IMG/VR virus record: IMGVR_UViG_3300025645_000446
Location: 1 to 23,839 of that record
Length of the DNA stretch: 23,839 bases
Reading direction: 5' to 3' (one strand)
From: a virus
Of the stretch, positions 1-6,009 are shown one piece after another. Made by a program: the position numbers and the translations under genes. The notes under the pieces were generated by a model. It did no database searches. It was given only the letters and a program-made list of their open reading frames with translations, and was not told where the DNA came from. How positions within the stretch are numbered: the stretch's first letter is position 1; each line of letters begins with the position of its first letter.

Positions 1-2
1 AC

Positions 3-30
3 TGTAGCACCTGCTACATTACGTGCTACA
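3..30. promoter_or_regulatory. Cluster of three TGTAGCA/TGCTACA half-sites
   Basis: TGTAGCA (3-9) and TGCTACA (12-18) form a perfect 7-bp inverted repeat with a 2-bp spacer, and a third half-site TGCTACA follows at 24-30. The cluster ends about 12 bp before the candidate -10 box of the early operon. That placement is typical of an operator or activator site. No regulator gene is visible in the window, so the binding protein is unknown, and more copies may lie to the left of the window edge. Confidence 0.4.
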
Positions 31-41
31 CTATTTTTCTT

Positions 42-47
42 TATAGT
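42..47 (+). promoter_or_regulatory. Candidate -10 box of the early operon
   Basis: TATAGT matches the sigma-70 -10 consensus at five of six positions and lies in an AT-rich stretch just before the first early gene. No good -35 box is found 16-18 bp upstream. If real, the promoter probably depends on an activator at the half-sites at 3-30. The predicted leader before the TTG start would be very short, about 15 nt. Confidence 0.3.
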
Positions 48-68
48 AAATTTTAGAAAGGAAACATT

Positions 69-395
69 TTGAAAGTGTTAAGGGAGCGCGACATCGAACG
101 TTACCTGGTCAAGCGGGTAAAAGATCTGGGCGGCGAAGTGCGCAAAGTCGAATGGGTCGGCCGCGCTGGTGCGCCCGACCGCTTGGTGATGTTCCCAAAC
201 GACGAGCAGCGTTTTATCGACGGCGCCTATGGCACCACGCTGTGGGCCGAGCTCAAAAACCCCGAGACAATCAAGACGTTTCCCGCCAATGCCCACGAAC
301 GCGCACAGCACCGCGAGCACCAGCGCATGCGGAGGATGGGCCAGCGCGTCAGGGTTATCGGCACGCTTGAACAGATCGAGGAGCTGCTGGCATGA
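69..395 (+). CDS. VRR-NUC domain nuclease
   Basis: Small single-domain protein of 108 residues. The core of a PD-(D/E)xK nuclease is visible: Asp37 in GAPDR, then Glu61 and Lys63 in WAELKNPE, with a helix after it (AQHREHQRMRRMGQRV) as in VRR-NUC (virus-type replication-repair nuclease) proteins. Family members act on branched or damaged DNA, and stand-alone phage copies are thought to process replication or recombination intermediates. The start is TTG at 69, chosen because AGAAAGGA at 56-63 is well spaced for it; GTG at 75 is the alternative. The stop overlaps the next start as ATGA (392-395). The helicase two genes downstream is a common phage partner of this family. The nuclease call is firm, the exact substrate is not known. 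Confidence 0.85.
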   Translation: MKVLRERDIERYLVKRVKDLGGEVRKVEWVGRAGAPDRLVMFPNDEQRFIDGAYGTTLWAELKNPETIKTFPANAHERAQHREHQRMRRMGQRVRVIGTLEQIEELLA

Positions 396-856
396 AAAAG
401 CGCAGCAAGTACCGGCCACGCCATGTCTTAGTCAACCCGGTGGGCTACGTAGTGGAAGGCCTCAAGCCGGTGTCCCAGCACGATGACTACCTGATCGACC
501 TGCGCATCAAGAACCACGGGGCAATGGCCGCCCTGACCCAGGGCAAAGCTACCCACGAAGACATGCGCACCATGACCGCGATGACCAACGTCACGGTCGC
601 GCTCTGGTCGCTCGGCTTTGGCAAAGAGTATTCGGATGACGTCACCGCCGGGCGCATTGCACTAATGTGCATCGCTGAAAGAGGCAGGGAGAACCAACAC
701 TTCGTGATGCGAGCCGGCGAGATGGCCGCGCTCAACATGCTGCTCGAGTTGCATGATGCCCAGCTCGACATCATCTCGATCAAGGACATGGAGAAGGCCG
801 TCGCGGTTGTCCATAAAGCAGCGCGTGAAGGTAAGTTTGAAAGACTCGCCGGATGA
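392..856 (+). CDS. Hypothetical phage protein between nuclease and helicase
   Basis: I do not recognise a named family for this 154-residue protein. It has a basic N-terminus (MKKRSKYRPRH) and a largely helical body with no membrane segment or signal peptide. The second half carries a methionine- and alanine-rich helical stretch (residues about 95-150). It overlaps the nuclease stop (392-395) and the helicase start (853-856), both as ATGA, so it is very likely translated with them. Position alone suggests a role in phage DNA metabolism. It is clearly coding: the frame is open across its length with tight junctions at both ends. Confidence 0.75.
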   Translation: MKKRSKYRPRHVLVNPVGYVVEGLKPVSQHDDYLIDLRIKNHGAMAALTQGKATHEDMRTMTAMTNVTVALWSLGFGKEYSDDVTAGRIALMCIAERGRENQHFVMRAGEMAALNMLLELHDAQLDIISIKDMEKAVAVVHKAAREGKFERLAG

Positions 857-2262
857 CCCGCGAGTACACGCCCCGTGCCTTCGCCCCCCTGGCGATGGAC
901 CACTTCAACCAGCAGGAACGCTGCGCCCTGTGGGCCAAGCCAGGCATGGGCAAGACGATCCTCACCCTGACGCACCTGGACATCCTCCACCGGGTCTGGG
1001 GCGAGAGTAAGCCCACGCTCGTGCTGGCGCCTCTGCGCGTCGCACGCGACACCTGGGCCACCGAGGCGGGCAAGTGGCAGCACCTGCGCGGGCTCGATGT
1101 GGTGCCCATCGTGGGCGATCCTAACGCACGCAAGGCAGCGCTGCGCAAGGACGCGCCGGTCTACGTCACCAACTACGAGCAGCTGCCCTGGCTCATCGAC
1201 ACCCTCGGCAGCAAGTGGCCGTTCGCCACCGTCGTGGCGGATGAAGCTGTCCGGTTGAAAGGGTTCCGGCTCCAGCAGGGAACCCAGCGGGCCCAGGCCC
1301 TGGGCAGCATGGCGCACAAGCGGGTGAAGCGATTCATCCAGTTGACTGGCACGCCGGCCAGCAATGGCCTGAAGGATCTGTGGGGCCAGATGTGGTTCCT
1401 CGACGCCGGCCAGCGCCTGGGGCGCACCTACTCCGCATTCGAGAATAGATGGTTTGCCTACAAGCGGGTCGTCGATGCGATCAGCAAGAAGCCCGGCATC
1501 GTGCCGGTCATCCTGCCGAACGCGCACGAAGAGATCCACGCCAAGCTGGCCGACATCTGCATGACGCTGGACCCCAAGGACTGGTTCGATCTGAAGGACC
1601 CCATCGTTAACGTGATCGAGGTCGAGCTGCCGAAGTCAGCCCGCACCAAGTACCGTGAGATGGAGCGCGAGCTCTTCACGATGATCGATGGCAAGGAGGT
1701 CGAGGTGTTCAACGCCGCCGCCCTGTCCAACAAGTGCTTGCAGATGGCCAATGGCGCTGCCTACCTGGACGCCGAACGCTACGGCGCGGGCACATGGATC
1801 GAGGTGCATCGCGAGAAGCTCGACGCGCTGCAAGAGTTGATGGACGCCACCGGCGACGACCCATTGCTGGTGTCGTATGAATTCAAGTCAGACCTGGCCA
1901 GAATAAAACGCGAGTGGCCAGACGCGCTCGACTTAGCCGATGAGGGTGACTTGTCCTTGGCCAAGCAAGGCAAGGGCAAGCTGTGGGTCGGCCACCCGGC
2001 CAGCATTGGCGAGGGAATCGACGGCCTGCAAGAGCACTGCAACACCATCGTGTTCTTCGGCCAGACCTGGAGGCTTGACCTCCATGACCAGATCATTGAG
2101 CGCGTGGGACCCATGCGCCAAATGCAGGCGGGCAAAGACCGCAATGTCTTTGTCCATTACATAGTGGCGCGTGGCACGGTAGATGCCGTAGTAGTAGCGC
2201 GTCGAGACGGAAAGAGGTCAGTGCAGGACGCACTGATGGATTATATGAAAGGAACGGCATGA
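853..2262 (+). CDS. SNF2-type DNA helicase/ATPase
   Basis: A 469-residue superfamily 2 helicase of the compact phage SNF2 type. Motifs in order: Walker A KPGMGKTI (residues 29-36), motif Ia VLAPLRV (57-63), motif II as DEAV at 130-133, motif III LTGTP (164-168), then a second RecA-like lobe with a motif V region (GEGIDGLQ) and motif VI QIIERVGPMRQ near residue 415. Motif VI carries the arginines expected for ATP hydrolysis. The protein is near the minimum for two lobes, with no extra DNA-binding domain. Phage copies sit beside VRR-NUC genes, as here, and are thought to remodel or translocate on DNA during replication or recombination. The start overlaps the previous stop as ATGA and the stop overlaps the next start the same way. 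No primase or polymerase gene is in the window. Confidence 0.9.
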   Translation: MTREYTPRAFAPLAMDHFNQQERCALWAKPGMGKTILTLTHLDILHRVWGESKPTLVLAPLRVARDTWATEAGKWQHLRGLDVVPIVGDPNARKAALRKDAPVYVTNYEQLPWLIDTLGSKWPFATVVADEAVRLKGFRLQQGTQRAQALGSMAHKRVKRFIQLTGTPASNGLKDLWGQMWFLDAGQRLGRTYSAFENRWFAYKRVVDAISKKPGIVPVILPNAHEEIHAKLADICMTLDPKDWFDLKDPIVNVIEVELPKSARTKYREMERELFTMIDGKEVEVFNAAALSNKCLQMANGAAYLDAERYGAGTWIEVHREKLDALQELMDATGDDPLLVSYEFKSDLARIKREWPDALDLADEGDLSLAKQGKGKLWVGHPASIGEGIDGLQEHCNTIVFFGQTWRLDLHDQIIERVGPMRQMQAGKDRNVFVHYIVARGTVDAVVVARRDGKRSVQDALMDYMKGTA

Positions 2263-2552
2263 CGACCGCTAATAGCTTGCTTATCAAAGCGTTTGCATTG
2301 ATGGAGCAGCGAGGGCAGCAGTATGACCAGCCCGAGGGCGAGCGCAGTATGGGCCGCGCTGTAACCGCACTAAATACGATTCTTGACCGGCCCGCATTAA
2401 CTGAAAGTGAAGGCTGGCTTCTGTTGCAAATACTCAAAGATGTCCGAGACCGTCAGCGCGAACCCGCCCATATTGACAGCCTTCAAGACTGTATTGCTTA
2501 CGCTGCGCTGAAAGCAGAAGCCCGGATAAAGGAGATTAGTAATGCCGGATGA
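2259..2552 (+). CDS. DUF6378-like phage protein
   Basis: A 97-residue helical protein. The order of short motifs (LMEQRGQQYDQPEGERSMGR near the N-terminus, then a block ending DSLQDCIAYAALKAEA) is like the widespread phage DUF6378 family, whose members share a pattern of an early Y-x-x-P/G turn and a late D-S-x-x-D-x-x-x-Y-A helix. The late acidic helix recalls all-alpha NTP pyrophosphatases such as MazG, but the usual ExxED pattern is not evident, so activity is not claimed. Translation is coupled to the helicase by an ATGA overlap, and AAAGGA lies a few bases before the start. It overlaps the next gene by 11 nt. Confidence 0.65.
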   Translation: MTTANSLLIKAFALMEQRGQQYDQPEGERSMGRAVTALNTILDRPALTESEGWLLLQILKDVRDRQREPAHIDSLQDCIAYAALKAEARIKEISNAG

Positions 2553-2745
2553 ATTGGACCTTGCTTCTGAGCGGGAAGAGTTTGCCCGTACCCATGCCCG
2601 CAATGTGCGTAAGCCCGAGGCCCCTGCGGCAACGGGACTCTGCCTGTACTGCGACGAGGACGTTGCATCTCCCCGCCGCTGGTGCGACACCGATTGCCGT
2701 GACGCTTGGGATAAGCGCAGCAAACTCAATAGGAGTACGCAATGA
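2542..2745 (+). CDS. Small zinc-ribbon protein
   Basis: 67 residues with four cysteines in a C-x2-C-x10-C-x3-C pattern: Cys34, Cys37, Cys48 and Cys52 (CLYC ... RWCDTDC). The block RRWCDTDCRDAW is typical of small phage zinc-binding proteins whose role is not known. The N-terminal 30 residues are charged and probably disordered or helical. AAAGGAG at 2528-2534 supports the start at 2542, although this lies inside the preceding gene by 11 nt. The stop overlaps the start of the PrtN-like gene as ATGA. It may bind DNA or protein; the sequence does not decide. Confidence 0.7.
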   Translation: MPDELDLASEREEFARTHARNVRKPEAPAATGLCLYCDEDVASPRRWCDTDCRDAWDKRSKLNRSTQ

Positions 2746-2996
2746 TTACATCCTTAGCCTTGATGTCGATCTACAAGACGCCAACCATTCCGCTGTCAGA
2801 AGTGTGCGAGCGTTACTTCAGTTTGTCTTACGAAGAGGCCCTGAAAAAAGCAGCACGCAATGAACTGCCAGTGCCAACATTTCGCCTGACCAGCAGCAGG
2901 AAGTCGCCCCTGATGTTAAGTGCAGAAACACTCGGCCAGTGGATCGATGCAACCGAAGCTGCGGCCCGTGCGCAGTGGGAGCGGAGCCAAGTGTGA
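2742..2996 (+). CDS. PrtN-family DNA-binding protein, candidate excisionase
   Basis: An 84-residue protein that follows the PrtN (pyocin activator) family pattern: an N-terminal LMxxY-x-x-P-x-I-P-L-x-x-V motif, then YFSLSYEEALKKAARNELPVPTFRL, a wing-like SSRKSPLML turn and the helix LGQWIDATEAAARAQWE. PrtN activates pyocin genes in Pseudomonas, but many phages carry a copy beside the integrase, where a recombination directionality or control role is more likely. Here it is the last gene before the attachment region and its end touches the first GTGCATCA repeat. The start overlaps the previous stop as ATGA and AGGAG lies just upstream; Met8 is a less likely alternative start. Family call is good; the excisionase role is inference from place and size. 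Confidence 0.75.
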   Translation: MITSLALMSIYKTPTIPLSEVCERYFSLSYEEALKKAARNELPVPTFRLTSSRKSPLMLSAETLGQWIDATEAAARAQWERSQV

Positions 2997-3043
2997 TGCA
3001 CTTTCTTTACCCGAAACTGGGGCAAAGCACACCGTTCGGTGCA

Positions 3044-3184
3044 TCACAGCAAAGAGGAAATCTCAAAACCCGCACGGAGTAACGCTTTTGGCAGAGGCTG
3101 CTTCGCATCCATCATCGGGGCCACACAGATTCTACGACCCTTTTTTTTCGTGGTAACTAGTTGATTTTTAAAGGCTTCATTCAT
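3044..3184 (-). CDS. Short frame supplying a dusA-like 5' end
   Basis: A 46-codon frame read leftwards from ATG at 3184 to TGA at 3044. Codons 17-26 read RRICVAPMMD, close to the conserved start of tRNA-dihydrouridine synthase A (typically R-R-L-S/C-V-A-P-M-M/L-D-W-T-D-R-H). Before this it has a short basic leader ending TTKKKG, and after Asp26 it goes on as AKQPLP with no DusA likeness, ending soon. After recombination in the core, the phage-encoded first 26 codons would be joined in frame to the rest of host dusA, restoring a start codon. In the free phage it probably makes nothing useful. No convincing ribosome site precedes the ATG. Confidence 0.5.
   Translation of the reverse strand: MNEAFKNQLVTTKKKGRRICVAPMMDAKQPLPKALLRAGFEISSLL
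3107..3133 (-). other. attP: Putative attP core for dusA integration
   Basis: On the minus strand these 27 bases encode RICVAPMMD, which matches the N-terminal conserved block of DusA, while bases on either side do not continue the match. A family of tyrosine integrases is known to insert prophages and islands into the 5' end of dusA, with a core of about 20 bp inside this block. The integrase gene starts about 200 bp away and GTGCATCA repeats flank the core on both sides. Phage genes lie on both sides, so this is an intact attP and not attL or attR. The exact crossover point cannot be set from one sequence. Confidence 0.7.
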
Positions 3185-3200
3185 GCTTTATGCTGGTTTC

Positions 3201-3206
3201 TATAAT
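3201..3206 (+). promoter_or_regulatory. Candidate -10 box of the integrase gene
   Basis: TATAAT is a perfect -10 hexamer in the only AT-rich stretch between the att core and the integrase start. The -35 region (about 3176-3183, TTCATTCA) is poor, so the promoter may be weak or activated. Transcription from here would give a leader of about 130 nt holding four GTGCATCA copies. On the opposite strand the same region offers TAAAAT (3205-3210), a possible -10 for the dusA-like leader; this is weaker. Confidence 0.35.
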
Positions 3207-3264
3207 TTTATTTGGTACTTAACCGGGTAAAAAAGGGTATTTCTTGGGCTGGAGTGCATCAAAT

Positions 3265-3300
3265 GGTGCATCATAGAGGCCTTGATGCACCGCCTTTTTA
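3265..3300 (+). promoter_or_regulatory. Inverted repeat in the integrase leader
   Basis: GGTGCATCA (3265-3273) and TGATGCACC (3283-3291) form a perfect 9-bp inverted repeat with a 9-nt loop, followed by GCC and a run of five T (3294-3298). It could be two arm sites in opposite orientation, an operator, or a weak intrinsic terminator or attenuator in the integrase leader. The three bases between stem and T run weaken the terminator reading. Confidence 0.4.
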
Positions 3301-3341
3301 GGGTTTGGTGCATCATCCCCTACCCACCCAAAGGAAATAAC

Positions 3342-4418
3342 ATGGCCTCAATCACTCAGCGCGGGGATTCTTGGTTCGCCCAGGTTCGTATCAAAAAACA
3401 AGGCGTCATCGTCTTTACTGAATCGAAAACATTTCCCAGCAAACCCCTGGCCGAATCTTGGGCCGAGCGGCTCGAGGATAAACTTAAAAAAGATGGCGTT
3501 TCCGGCACTGCCCAGCGAAGTATTACCGTGGGCGACCTAGTGCTTACGCACTTGGCCTATCTTAAAAAACTCAGGCCGATAGGGCGATCATGTATCCATA
3601 CCTATGAAGCTGCGGCGACTGAATTCGCGAAAGTCAAGGTGTCCGAGTTTACCAGCAAACATTTAGTCGACTACGCCGTTCGGAGGAAGGCGTTGGGACT
3701 AGCACCTTCAACGATCAACGCCGATGTAATGCCAGTATCCGCAGCCCTCCACGCTGCTCCTTTTGCCCACGGGGTTAGGGTCGATCCCACGGAGCTCGAC
3801 CTAGCAATCAAGTATCTGCATGAGAATCACATCATAGGTAAATCTCGCGAAGTGACCCGGCTAGTCGACGATGAGGAAGAGGAAGCGCTACTAGAAGAGT
3901 TTGCCCGTCGTAATCTCCACCACCAGACGTCGATTGATATGGTGAAGATCTACCACTTCGCCCTTGCTTTCCCTCGGCGTGCCAGCGAGATTACACGCAT
4001 CCGTTGGGCGGACGTCGATTTCAAACGCAGAACCGTCATTATCCGTGACGTCAAGCACCCCAAGCGCAAGATCGGTAATGACCAGGTGGTACCTTTGCTG
4101 GGGAAAGCGTGGGACATTCTCGAAGCGATGCCCAAACTGGAGGAGCGTATTTTTCCGCACAATCCCGAATCAATGGAAGCGGCATTTGAACGCGCTCGCA
4201 ACCGCATCGCCGTGACAGGCATTCCTAAAATAAAGGATCTGCGTTTCCATGATCTGCGCCACACGGGCATTACGATGCTGTTTTGGGCAGGTCTAAAAAT
4301 TGAGGAAGTCGCGCAGGTGTCAGGTCATACTAACTGGCAGACACTGAAGCGGTACACGCATATTAGGCCAGAAGATGTCCACCGCAGGTGGGATGCGTTA
4401 CATGCGCTCCGCGTCTAG
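3342..4418 (+). CDS. int: Tyrosine integrase, probably dusA-specific
   Basis: Phage integrase of 357 residues from ATG at 3342, chosen because AAGGAA at 3331-3336 is well placed; an in-frame ATG at 3282 would add 20 residues with no ribosome site. The N-terminal part (MASITQRGDSWFAQVRIKK) is the three-strand arm-binding domain, followed by a SAM-like core-binding domain (about 60-150) and the catalytic domain. Catalytic residues: Arg213 in RRASEITRIRW, a lysine in the VKHPKRK hairpin, His303 and Arg306 in HDLRH, His329 in SGHT, and Tyr338 in KRYTH. It should cut and rejoin attP and attB. The DusA-like sequence about 200 bp upstream gives the likely target. It converges on the lysozyme gene, only 6 nt away. 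Confidence 0.95.
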   Translation: MASITQRGDSWFAQVRIKKQGVIVFTESKTFPSKPLAESWAERLEDKLKKDGVSGTAQRSITVGDLVLTHLAYLKKLRPIGRSCIHTYEAAATEFAKVKVSEFTSKHLVDYAVRRKALGLAPSTINADVMPVSAALHAAPFAHGVRVDPTELDLAIKYLHENHIIGKSREVTRLVDDEEEEALLEEFARRNLHHQTSIDMVKIYHFALAFPRRASEITRIRWADVDFKRRTVIIRDVKHPKRKIGNDQVVPLLGKAWDILEAMPKLEERIFPHNPESMEAAFERARNRIAVTGIPKIKDLRFHDLRHTGITMLFWAGLKIEEVAQVSGHTNWQTLKRYTHIRPEDVHRRWDALHALRV

Positions 4419-4424
4419 GTAATA

Positions 4425-4904
4425 TCAAGACAAGAACAAGGCACGTTCATCGTTGCGCCGCTTGACCAGGCCTGGCAATACCTTGCCAGCTGCCTTGGTC
4501 CATTTCAGAAACTCATCCGCCGCGCCTTGGTAATCGCCTCGGTTGGTCTTCATCCGAATGCCGCTACGTTGCAGGCTGCCGAGCCCGACGTTAAATGCAA
4601 AACTCACCAAAGCATCAAACATGCCTTGGCTGCCAGCAATACCAGGACAATATCGCAGTACGCCGGACTCAAAGCGTTCAAGGTCTTTTGCAAGGATTGC
4701 ATCTACTTCTCCGAGTGTCAGTGTCCGGTTCCAGTCGGCCGGGCAGGCAAGGGCCAGCCGGTCCTCAAACTTGACCCGCGCATGGTCGGGCACAATTACG
4801 TGCCCTACTCCCACGGTCCATAGCCTGGCTGGGCAGCGGTACGGTTTCAACCGCACGCCCTCATGGTGCCGGACCATCCCGATGGCTTTGGCGCTGGTCT
4901 TCAT
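4425..4904 (-). CDS. Endolysin, GH24 (T4-type) lysozyme with E-C-T triad
   Basis: A 159-residue muramidase that cleaves cell-wall glycan for lysis. Glu15, Cys24 and Thr30 have the T4 lysozyme spacing (Glu11-Asp20-Thr26) in the stretch HHEGVRLKPYRCPARLWTVG, with Cys in place of Asp. Cys at this place is known and active in phage P1 Lyz. The FNVGLGSLQRSG block and the C-terminal LPGLVKRRNDERALF are standard for the family. There is no N-terminal hydrophobic anchor or signal peptide, so it should stay in the cytoplasm until a holin opens the membrane. The start overlaps the end of the holin-like gene as ATGA (4901-4904), so the pair is co-translated. Confidence 0.93.
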   Translation of the reverse strand: MKTSAKAIGMVRHHEGVRLKPYRCPARLWTVGVGHVIVPDHARVKFEDRLALACPADWNRTLTLGEVDAILAKDLERFESGVLRYCPGIAGSQGMFDALVSFAFNVGLGSLQRSGIRMKTNRGDYQGAADEFLKWTKAAGKVLPGLVKRRNDERALFLS

Positions 4905-5416
4905 TTGCCGAAAGCGCGGCCGCCAAAATGGAAGGCAATAATGGAGGCGAAAAGCGCCTGCGTTTCGTTATCCCAGAGCTGGTCGGCCAGTGTTTCAAAA
5001 GACACCCCGGCGATCATGCCCTGGTAGGCCAGCACGATGTCGATGCCGCACAGCAAAAAGAAGAACCCGTAGGTGATGACTGGGCGCACGCTGGCACGCA
5101 GGTCTTTCATCCAACGGCTCGTGCCCTCGCCCAGGCTGGCATCGTGCGCATAGATCGCCTGCATTTCGGCCTGCCGCGCACCGATCAAAGATTGCTGCGT
5201 GTCGGCCGATGTCTGTATCTGTATTTCATCCAGCCTGATCTCTTCGATCTTGGCTTGCGAAGCAAAGCCCGCCGCTGCCAGCGCCAGCTCGCGCTCGGTC
5301 TGCATCGAAGCAAGTTTCAGCTCGTGCGACTTGTCCGATTTGTCCTGGAAGAAATCGAGGATCTTGGGCAGGCCGCCCATCAGGAATGACACGAGTGTGG
5401 AAAATATAGTGAGCAT
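4901..5416 (-). CDS. Three-segment holin-like protein (GTA_holin_3TM type)
   Basis: 171 residues with an N-terminal hydrophobic stretch (about 1-23), a long charged helical middle with glutamine- and alanine-rich heptads (30-100), then two strong membrane segments: PVITYGFFFLLCGIDIVLA (about 112-131) and TQALFASIIAFHFGG (152-166). The order, the RASVRPV lead-in and the C-terminal FHFGGRAFGK resemble the 3TM holin family found in gene transfer agents and many phages. It lies directly upstream of the lysozyme with an ATGA overlap, which supports release of that cytoplasmic enzyme. AAGGGTAACC just before the ATG is a fair ribosome site. The family call is by eye; the holin role leans on context. 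Confidence 0.75.
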   Translation of the reverse strand: MLTIFSTLVSFLMGGLPKILDFFQDKSDKSHELKLASMQTERELALAAAGFASQAKIEEIRLDEIQIQTSADTQQSLIGARQAEMQAIYAHDASLGEGTSRWMKDLRASVRPVITYGFFFLLCGIDIVLAYQGMIAGVSFETLADQLWDNETQALFASIIAFHFGGRAFGK

Positions 5417-5418
5417 GG

Positions 5419-6000
5419 TTACCCTTGTTGGAACATCCAGTAAATACCGTAAATCAGTACCGTGCAGGCGATGGCACCCAAGAGCAGGCTTATCGTGTCG
5501 ATGATTAGGTCTATGCGTTGCTGACGCTTGCGACGAATTGCCATTTGCCGGCGCTTCTCCGCAAGCAGGCGCTCGGTCTCAGCCGCACGCGCAGCCGCTT
5601 CTTGCTCGGCACGTGCATTGGCAATGGCATCGCGGCGCCGACACAGATCATCGTAAAGACCAGACTGCTTGCATTTGTAAATCAAATACGTCTTGATCTC
5701 TTCCTCGTCGTCTTGCAGTTGCATTTCGTACTGCATCGCCTCGAGCGCAATTGCGGTAGCTGAACGCTGACTACTTGATGCGTCGGCTTCAGCAGCCGGC
5801 TGCTTGGATTCGATCAACGCTTTCTTGACTTCACCTTGCGCGGTGAAGAACTTCACAAGCGATCCCATGCTGTGCTTGGCGTCGACGCCTGATTCTGCGC
5901 AGGCGCGGATCTCGTCCATCGCCTCCTTCGCGGTGTCGAATGCCGACTTCAACGCCTTGGCGCCGGAGATGACCAGGCCAATTGTGATGGGATCAATCAT
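5419..6000 (-). CDS. C-terminally anchored membrane protein of the lysis block
   Basis: 193 residues. It begins MIDPITIGLVISGAKALKSA, a start seen in many small phage proteins, continues with a charged region, a long glutamate-, arginine- and alanine-rich helix likely to form a coiled coil (about 118-160), a basic patch (RRKRQQR, 156-162) and one C-terminal membrane segment (about 165-189). The basic patch before the segment predicts a cytoplasmic body with a tail anchor. An inner-membrane spanin would have its anchor at the N-terminus, so that role is unlikely. It sits between two membrane-protein genes, 2 nt from the holin-like gene. A part in lysis control or in virion ejection is possible. 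I cannot name the family. Confidence 0.7.
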   Translation of the reverse strand: MIDPITIGLVISGAKALKSAFDTAKEAMDEIRACAESGVDAKHSMGSLVKFFTAQGEVKKALIESKQPAAEADASSSQRSATAIALEAMQYEMQLQDDEEEIKTYLIYKCKQSGLYDDLCRRRDAIANARAEQEAAARAAETERLLAEKRRQMAIRRKRQQRIDLIIDTISLLLGAIACTVLIYGIYWMFQQG

Positions 6001-6009
6001 CTCGTTCTT

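Larger units (their letters stand above)
2994..3315. repeat. Six copies of GTGCATCA/TGATGCAC around attP
   Basis: The 8-mer occurs at 2994-3001 (as TGATGCAC), 3039-3046, 3254-3261, 3266-3273, 3283-3290 (as TGATGCAC) and 3308-3315. Four copies extend to the 9-mer GGTGCATCA or its complement. Two copies lie on the PrtN side of the putative att core at 3107-3133 and four on the integrase side. Such spaced, mixed-orientation short repeats on both arms are what arm-type integrase sites look like. The alternative is operators for a regulator of int; the copies downstream of the candidate int promoter could also repress it. Confidence 0.7.

Noticed and set aside
487-1539. Long antisense frame of 350 codons on the minus strand
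   Set aside because: It lies opposite the hypothetical gene and helicase, which have clear motifs and coupled starts. Long antisense frames are common in GC-rich DNA, and its sequence shows no family motif.
3136-3151. Run of eight T (3141-3148) as a terminator after the early operon
   Set aside because: Only a 3-bp GGG/CCC pairing can be drawn before it; the bases also belong to the lysine codons of the dusA-like leader.
2920-3156. 78-codon plus-strand frame over the end of the PrtN-like gene and attP
   Set aside because: It overlaps the PrtN-like gene in another frame, has no ribosome site and runs through the att core; the minus-strand DusA likeness explains that stretch better.
3282-3341. 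Upstream start for the integrase (20 more residues)
   Set aside because: The start at 3282 lies inside the inverted repeat with no ribosome site, while ATG at 3342 has AAGGAA at the right distance and begins the usual domain.
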